Source of the DNA: Ricordea florida
Taxonomy: Eukaryota > Cnidaria > Anthozoa > Corallimorpharia > Ricordeidae
Direction: 5' to 3'
Assembly: GCA_949710005.1 (NCBI GenBank)
Contig: OX453281.1
Span: forward strand, 26,673,839-26,737,838
Length of the DNA: 64,000 nucleotides
The position numbers and the translations under genes were made by a program. Shown here piece by piece: positions 60,101-64,000 of the stretch; the first letter of the stretch is position 1, and each line of letters starts with the position of its first letter. The notes beneath the pieces are model-generated. The model worked only from the letters and a program-made list of their open reading frames with translations, did not search any database and was not told the origin of the DNA.

Positions 60101-63100
60101 CGCCATCAATAAAAACCTCATTATTTAATTAAAACACATAATTTTGGACAGTCCTACATGCCGACATTACATGGCTTAATCCAGAGATTAAAAATTTAGA
60201 AGCACACTGTACAGTAAACAAACAGTACCACAGTGCAGTACTGTTCAGTAGCTTTACAAAGAATGGTCACACTGCATGGTTTGATCCACAGATGAAAAAG
60301 CTAGAACCACACTGTATAGTAAAACAAACAGTACCACAGTACAGTACTGTTCAGTAGCTTTACAAAGAATGGTCACACTGCATGGTTTGATCCACAGATG
60401 AAAAAGTTAGAACCACACTGTATAGTACAACAAACAGTACCACAGTACAGTACTGTTCAGTAGCTTTACAAAGAATGGTCACACTGCATGGTTTGATCCA
60501 CAGATGAAAAAGTTAGAACCACACTGTAGAGTAAAACAAACAGTACCACAGTACAGTGCTGTTCAGTAGCTTTACAAAGAATGGTCACACTGCATGGTTT
60601 GATCCACAGATGAAAAAGTTAGAACCACACTGTAGAGTAAAACAAACAGTACCACAGTACAGTACTGTTCAGTGGCTTACAAAGAATGGTCACACTGCAT
60701 GGCTTGATCTACAGATGAAAAAGTTAGAACCACACTGTAATAGTAAAACAAACAGTACCACAGTACTGTTCAGTAGCTTTACAAAGAATGGTCACACTGC
60801 ATGGTTTGATCCACAGATGAAAAAGTTAGAACCACACTGTACAGTAAAACAAACAGTACCACAGTACAGGGCTGTTCAGTAGCTTTACAAAGAATGGTCA
60901 CACTGCATGGTTTGATCCACAGATGAAAAAGTTAGAACCACACTGTAGAGTAAAACAAACAGTACCACAGTACAGTACTGTTCAGTGGCTTACAAAGAAT
61001 GGTCACACTGCATGGTTTGATCTACAGATGAAAAAGTTAGAACCACACTGTATAGTAAAACGAACAGTACCACAGCATATACCCGGAAGTGTATATACTG
61101 TTTGGTTCTCAAAGGATTGTCACTTTGCCGTTGCGGAGCACATTTCATCTCATATCATTTAACATTCCAGGAACGTAATGCTGGGCTGGGAAGGGCTTCC
61201 TAATCCAAACTTTCCAATCGTGTTTCACCCTGTATTTGGTAAAGATGAAAGAGAAGGAAACAGTCCTTCATTCTTCAATGTGGCCGAAGTAGAGACCATT
61301 GAACGTTACCTCAAAAAGCTGTTGGATGACAATGTCAGAAGCCGTGGCCTGAGACACCTGAGGCCTGAAATGGTTGGAATTATTTCACCGTACAAACGAC
61401 AGGTGAGTCAAAGAATAGCGCAGAATTCAAAGATAAACACCCATGCAGCAATGTGCTGGCCTCCTTCGACTTAAAGGTGGTTTACCATTTATACAAAGTC
61501 TCCTGGACGTTCCGGTAGAAATTTTCGGGTAGTAACGGAACGTCGGAAAATGTATTCCTGTTTTTTTTTTTTTTTTTTCGGAATGTTCCAAACACAATTT
61601 CGTGCTCCATTTCTTTTAAAGTCATTTATGAAACCTGTTTATTTCGGTTCTAGATTCTCCGTGCAAACACTACAGGAGTGGGTTTTGCAAATGGCAAACT
61701 TCAATCTCAAACAGAATTTCCCAGTTTTGAATTTTGTTTATCATTTGTCGAAACTGTACACCGACCGATTTTCCCGTTTGAATGGAAAACAACGAAGAGG
61801 CTCGTTTCTCCAAAAGCCTGGTAACTTATTATTGAGCCTGTAAAGTTATTTTATCTCAATATTTACAACAGAAGATACAATTTTGTCGGTTTTCAATGTT
61901 AAGCAATATAATTTTATAACAACTTGCACTTTTGGCTGGTTTGCACGCTAAAAGTTACCAAAATATTCGTTAGAGTCCGATCTAAAATAGTGCCCTTGTA
62001 TTGCTTTATCACCGATGACAGTGCAATTTCGAGAACTTGATAATCTGTAGTTACCGTTGTGTGTGTGTTGTAGTGAAAGCAATGCTCGGTGTCTTTCCCG
62101 ACACTTAACATTTAACTTCTTACAGTTTCCTTTCAACTTCCTGAGTAAAACGCTTTGTTTGTTTGTTTTGTTTGTTGTTTGTTTGTTTTGTTTAGTCGCC
62201 ATATTGAAATATATGACGTTCCAAATCTTGGGAATATGCAAACCTGCCCTGGGGTAGGGTGTAGGTATGCACAGAGTGAGTTGTGAACGGGGTTAGGGAA
62301 GGAATAACGGTGAGTTCCATTTTTCCACGCTCGTTCTCTCACACATCAGTTTGCTGCAGTTGCCGGTGCACTTTCGTGAGGTCTGGTGAGCCTAATGTTC
62401 CAATATGGCGACGAAACAGACCACGCATTCTACTTAGCGACTTTATGAGAAAACTGCGGGACTGGCCACGGGACATGGAGCTTCGTTAAGGCTAGATTTC
62501 TTTATTGCCCCTTACTTTGTAATGCATGCCAGAGCTGAATTGTCTAGGATAATGCACGTGAAAACATTTTTACGTTCCACAAGCTCCCATATTTTCTTTC
62601 TTTTTTTTGTAGGGGGGGGGGGGGGGAGGGTACGTGTTCCTGTGTTCCCTTAATCTTGTTGGATTTCCTTGTTCACCATCAACAAAGCCACTTGTTCCCT
62701 AATTTTTGTTTCTTGTTCTCAGCAATTTAATCAGAGGTTCACTAGTAACCTGAAAACGATTCAAAATATCTCCTGTTCCCCGAGAGTAAATGCCTCTCTG
62801 TCCCTTGTTTTCTAGAACCCTGGGAAGGGCTCAATGAAGTACGGGCTGATATGGAAATCCTAGCTCTTCTTTTACTCTTGAAAAATAAATTTCTGGGCTT
62901 AAATTAAGGTGCAAAAGATTCAAACAATGGTTACGAAAAGAGGCTTTTCGGCCGGAATCAAAGTTGGCAGCGTGGAAGAATTCCAAGGACAAGAGAGACG
63001 TGTAATTATCATATCTACAGTCCGAAGCACAAAGAAAGAGTATTTAGAGATGGATAAGGACTTCCACCTAGGATTCCTGAATAACCCGAAGGTTAGTACC

Positions 63101-63537
63101 TGCCAAAGTAAATACCTGGAATTTTCGACTCGTTATGACCAGGGTTTCCGAAACGTTTCTACGATTTTCCGAAGATTTCCGAACCTTCAGTAACCTGAAG
63201 GTTATATAGTACCAGCGTTCAACTGAGTACAATAAATTAAGGCTTTATAAGTTCTTACCACTTAAACAACTGGGCGGAGGGAAATAGTATAGGATAAAAC
63301 AATTGGTCTTGAGTGAACTTTTCCAAATGCAATCCGACAATGGAGCAGTTGTTTTAGAGTTTTCAAAAACTTGCAACAGTTTTAGTGAATTGACCCCAGT
63401 TTGCGGTGTTACCTGTCTTCACAGTTTCGTTTATTTTCCCAGAGGTTCAATGTGGCCGTCACTCGTGCCCAGGCCCTCTTGATCTTGATTGGCAACCCGG
63501 ATATGTTACGCAAGGACATGAGTGGTTCATGGACAAG
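42458..63537 (+). CDS. MOV10-like: MOV10-family RNA helicase (15 exons, 3' end beyond window)
   Basis: Exons: 42458-42951, 43451-43686, 44950-45190, 45922-46026, 47713-47875, 49229-49374, 51282-51455, 52436-52580, 53634-53795, 54624-54736, 57256-57461, 58212-58395, 61171-61402, 62909-63091, 63443-63537 (continues off the window). All junctions keep frame, giving ~959 aa so far (human MOV10 ~1003). Intron 3 uses a GC donor. Exon 1 has an Asp run (103-109) and a C2H2 finger (C128, C131, H144, H150). Then come the MOV10 beta-barrel region ([28 protein letters not shown]) and an UPF1-like SF1 helicase: Walker A GPPGTGKT (K558), DEAG (677-680), GDPRQLGP (709-716), [27 protein letters not shown] (889-896), VAVTRA (932-937). 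Relatives are 5'-3' RNA helicases acting with Argonaute/Piwi and restricting retroelements. MOV10 versus MOV10L1 is not settled by eye. Confidence 0.95.
43050..43320 (+). repeat. 106-bp tandem repeat, array 3, in MOV10 intron 1
   Basis: About 2.5 units with GTACTGTACTGTGGTACTG and CTATACAGTGTGGTTCTAAC, same orientation as arrays 1, 2 and 4. The last unit is shortened. Confidence 0.85.
43747..43860 (-). repeat. Two tandem tRNA-like fragments
   Basis: On the minus strand, TAGCTCAGTGGTAGAGC (A box) precedes an anticodon-arm-like hairpin TCCGA...TCGGA and GTAGGTTCGACTCCC (B box) at ~43747-43812. A second partial copy of the 3' half is at ~43826-43860. The loop reads as eight bases and spacing is off, so these look like tRNA-derived pseudogenes or SINE heads rather than a working tRNA. 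Confidence 0.6.
44018..44150. mobile_element. Foldback MITE in MOV10 intron 2
   Basis: GAAACACGAGATACAGTGTT at ~44018 with TCATCACATAT is inverted at ~44119-44145 (ATATGTGATGAAACACTG, TATCTCGTGTTT). The loop contains GCTGCGCGTCG. Confidence 0.8.
44476..44665. mobile_element. 190-bp MITE in MOV10 intron 2
   Basis: Ends CAATAGCCCTTATGCATG and inverse CATGCATAAGGACTATTG, with long arms through ACGTCAGA.GAGCAAATTTCAC and ACCAAGCCTTGTTT. Confidence 0.85.
46084..46432. repeat. Foldback repeat built of GGAGTCGGAA-like words
   Basis: GGTTTTCCCTAGCGACGGAG on the left and CTTCGTCGCCAGTGAAAATC on the right are roughly inverse. Inside, GGAATCGGAGTCGGAAG and its complement recur. It starts 58 bases after MOV10 exon 4. 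Confidence 0.6.
46440..46938. mobile_element. ~500-bp MITE with G-rich inner arms
   Basis: GGGACTGTTCATTAATTATGGG (split near 46440-46463) and inverse CAATTAATGAAGGGTCCC (46917-46934) bound a block with GGGGGGGG runs and poly-T. No coding capacity. Confidence 0.65.
47190..47465. mobile_element. SINE-like repeat with CCTCCGCC / GGCGGAGG ends
   Basis: CACTCGGTAGAGCGCATACC then TCCGCC at the left, a middle with CAGACAGACAAACAAACAATC, and CATAACCTCCTTGGCGGAGG at the right. The first part resembles a tRNA A box (GGTAGAGCGC). MOV10 intron 4. Confidence 0.6.
48303..48738. mobile_element. MULE-like MITE with perfect 9-bp target duplication
   Basis: Flanks GAGCACGGG at 48294-48302 and 48739-48747. 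Ends carry ATTTCCGCACAGGTTCC and the inverse GGGACCGGTGCGGGAG, then CTACTTCATTATGCATGCTG. A 9-bp duplication is the Mutator-like size. Family member of 36290-36440. The right arm is split by the element at 48416-48706. Confidence 0.85.
48416..48706. mobile_element. 291-bp Harbinger-like MITE nested in the MULE-like MITE
   Basis: TIRs GGGACAGACCATTAGAAAAG and inverse with one mismatch (CTTTTCTAATGGTCCGTCCC), then G and C homopolymers. The duplication TAA lies at 48413-48415 and 48707-48709. Inside are several GCATGAATTTTTTTT-like words. Confidence 0.9.
49548..50010. repeat. Third copy of the GCACCTGGGAGTAT dispersed repeat, split by a MITE
   Basis: Same family as 27895-28125. Interrupted at ACACCTGGG by ~49672-49908, which has hAT-like ends (GTTGTTCGAAGC.GGGTTAA on the left; TTCGAACTACCGGCCCCTG on the right) and the direct repeat CCTGGG at both joins. 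Confidence 0.7.
50389..51047. mobile_element. Repeat with GTCCGGTCAAAAATAGG words
   Basis: GGGCTGCAAATAACGGCCGG and GTGTCCGGTCAAAAATAGG at the left; TTTGTCCGGCCAAAAATGGG and GACCGGACAGTTTGGCCGG at the right. Ends are loosely inverted. No coding frame. MOV10 intron 6. Confidence 0.5.
51608..51772. mobile_element. 165-bp MITE in MOV10 intron 7
   Basis: TGATAAGGGGACAGAATCTA (then TTTTTAG) and inverse CTAAAAATAGATTCTGCCCC (then CTTATCA) bound a short spacer. Confidence 0.85.
51864..51975. repeat. AAT/ATG-type simple repeat
   Basis: Degenerate trinucleotide stretch of AATAATAATA, ACAATAACAACAA and TTATTATTAT. Frames crossing it (runs of N or I) are artefacts. Confidence 0.85.
52325..52417. repeat. 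(ATT)n microsatellite next to MOV10 exon 8
   Basis: About 30 ATT units with one interruption end 18 bases before the exon start at 52436. A GAATTTTATCGTCGCAG acceptor follows directly. Confidence 0.9.
52751..53105. mobile_element. 355-bp MITE with 5-bp target duplication
   Basis: TIRs GTTGTTTACCATTTACCACA then AATTCCCGGAAATT, inverted at the right; CATTG flanks at 52746-52750 and 53106-53110. Inner words (GTTTACCATTTGCC, GAATTTCC) repeat in both directions. A related scrap is at ~61478-61550. Confidence 0.85.
53880..54600. other. MOV10 intron 9: repeat-like blocks
   Basis: 53885-54145 (CCGCAATCTGATTGGCTGAG, GTGCAGCACGTGG) and 54355-54565 (CAAGGTGGCTGTATATCA against ACATACAGCCATCTTGATC) look like foldback remnants. 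No exon is needed here for frame. Confidence 0.45.
54823..54960. repeat. Tandem repeat, three copies of ~46 bp
   Basis: The unit joins GCGAGCGGGCAAGAATCCTA, AGTTCTGATTGGCT and ACCCGAGC. It is GC-richer than its surroundings, in MOV10 intron 10. Confidence 0.9.
55050..56880. other. MOV10 intron 10, no coding exon seen
   Basis: Words such as CAACGGGCGACAGAC repeat near 55610-55710. 56270-56294 is a near-palindromic run of TAGCTAGG. 56570-56640 (GCAGACGTTTTGACACTCCT) resembles retroelement spacer sequence. A 125-codon minus-strand frame at 55675-56052 has no recognisable domain. Confidence 0.4.
56885..57220. mobile_element. Foldback element in MOV10 intron 10
   Basis: ACTGAGTGGAGTCCAATTCG then CATACGAGTGATTAA at the left. 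AATTAATCATAACTTTAACA (56957) is loosely inverted at ~57190-57213 (TTTTGTTATAGTTATGATTA). Related ACTGAGTGGAGTGCAGTT sequence is at ~52226-52245. Confidence 0.6.
57590..58065 (+). repeat. 106-bp tandem repeat, array 4, in MOV10 intron 11
   Basis: About 4.5 units, high identity, with GAACAGTACTGTACTGTGG, TACAGTGTGGTTCTAAC and CATCTGTGGATCAAACCATG. It ends 146 bases before exon 12. Confidence 0.9.
58498..59640. mobile_element. Large foldback with ~430-bp arms in MOV10 intron 12
   Basis: The left arm (about 58498-58935) and right arm (about 59204-59640) are inverted copies: GGAGGCCATTTCCGCCAAAA pairs with TTTTGGCGGAAATGGACCTC, and ACGGCGGTCGCATGTT with AACATGCGACCGCCGT. The spacer is ~270 bp. 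A G-run sits at each outer edge. No transposase frame. Confidence 0.85.
60205..61080 (-). repeat. 106-bp tandem repeat, array 5 (inverted), in MOV10 intron 12
   Basis: About 8 units in reverse orientation to the other four arrays, period 106 (for example CTGTTCAGTAGC at 60241, 60347 and 60453). The units are highly alike. Plus-strand frames made of repeating [20 protein letters not shown] are by-products. Confidence 0.9.
61403..62490. other. MOV10 intron 13, mostly unassigned
   Basis: A scrap of the 52751-53105 MITE family lies near 61478-61550, a T-run near 61561-61578, and a (TTTG)n-like stretch at 62157-62195. No exon is needed. Confidence 0.5.
62491..62864. mobile_element. MITE with TTTGTAATGCATGC and G-run
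   Basis: GCTAGATTTCTTTATTGCCC with TTACTTTGTAATGCATGCC at the left; TGAAGTACGGGCTG and GGAAATCCTAGC at the right form loose inverted ends. It resembles a diverged relative of 48303-48738 and also holds an internal G-run element (62612-62630). Confidence 0.55.
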
Positions 63538-63589
63538 GTGAGAGTAGCCAGCCAACAGATCTTATCTACACAGAAGATGTCTACGGGTG

Positions 63590-63910
63590 CGGTTGTGATG
63601 CGAGATCGATAAGATCATGGCGCATTAAAGAAACCGATGAATCTTTGGGTGCGTTTTTTTTTGGTACGATCAGGATTTGGATTTGTGATCCGAGATCTTG
63701 GAGCATCAAAGGAACCGATGAATCCTTGTCCAGTGTGGATTCATCGGTTTCTTAAATGCTTCATGATCCGTGTGATCTCGGATCACAAATCAAAATCCTG
63801 ATCGTACCAAAAAAAAACGCACCCAAAGATTCATCGGTTTCTTTAATGCTTCATGATCCGTAAGATCTCACATCACAAATTCAAATCCGGATCATGCCAA
63901 GGAACGCACC
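63590..63910. mobile_element. Foldback MITE nested in a member of its own family
   Basis: Inner element ~63662-63812 (GGTACGATCAGGATTTGG to CCTGATCGTACC). Outer arms GATCATGGCGCATTAAAGAA and AACCGATGAATCTTTGGGTG on the left, inverse (CACCCAAAGATTCATCGGTT, then CTTTAATGCTTCATGATCC) on the right. Both share GATCCG.GATCT and TTCATCGGTTTCTT. It lies just after MOV10 exon 15. Confidence 0.8.
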
Positions 63911-64000
63911 GTTAGAATTTACCTTACAAACCATCAAAAAACACGTCACCACAAACACGTTTACTACCACAACACAACAACACACCCACACACCCCAAAA
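63911..64000. repeat. C/A-rich low-complexity end of window
   Basis: ACAAACACG, CACAACACAACAACACACCC and similar; nothing coding. Confidence 0.6.

Noticed and set aside
57590..61080. CRISPR-like array
   Set aside because: The 106-bp units are contiguous with no spacers, and the genome is eukaryotic.
60556..61162. Open frames with repeating [20 protein letters not shown] protein
   Set aside because: They follow the 106-bp repeat, have no fixed ends and appear only because the unit happens to lack stops in that frame.

Overview
The window looks like nuclear DNA of an anthozoan cnidarian, most likely a stony coral. Genes are intron-rich, intergenic DNA is AT-rich, introns are packed with short foldback/MITE elements, and several repeat types (the TTAACCCTTTCACTCCCA foldback, a tRNA-derived SINE, ATT-tailed non-LTR retrotransposons) are ones I associate with coral genomes. 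The species cannot be fixed by reading alone.

Layout, left to right. (1) 1-1757: repeats, including the first of five arrays of a ~106-bp tandem repeat. (2) 1758-3630 (+): an eight-finger C2H2 zinc-finger gene with two lesions, a shift between two long overlapping reading frames and an in-frame TGA exactly at the first zinc-ligand cysteine of finger 6. (3) 6547-16496 (-): a complete nine-exon TMEM115 gene (350 aa) for a Golgi rhomboid-like membrane protein; its introns hold a 966-bp TIR transposon, several MITEs, a rearranged LINE tail and a foldback built of ATCGAT motifs. (4) 18458-19306 (+): a single-exon gene for an unrecognised basic, disordered 282-aa protein rich in RxxS sites. (5) 22040-33350: a tandem segmental duplication with two nearly identical intact class A GPCR genes (-). 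Each copy carries its own later insertions, and for two of them the other copy shows the empty or near-empty site. (6) 34400-41900: decayed retrotransposon and transposase remains, including a tandem array made from the reverse-transcriptase core. (7) 42458 to the right edge (+): fifteen exons of a MOV10-family RNA helicase. Every junction keeps frame and all main helicase motifs are present; only the C-terminal exon(s) lie beyond the window.

There is no operon logic. TMEM115 serves Golgi trafficking, the GPCR pair sits at the cell surface, and MOV10 helicases act in small-RNA silencing and retroelement control. The most unusual structures are the opposed 106-bp arrays flanking MOV10 exon 12, a SINE/MULE-like MITE/Harbinger-like MITE nest with readable target duplications, a TIR element that seems to carry a captured coding exon, and the TGA-for-Cys lesion in the zinc-finger gene. 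Splice models were made by hand from GT/GC-AG sites, frame and remembered family sequence; no alignment was run.
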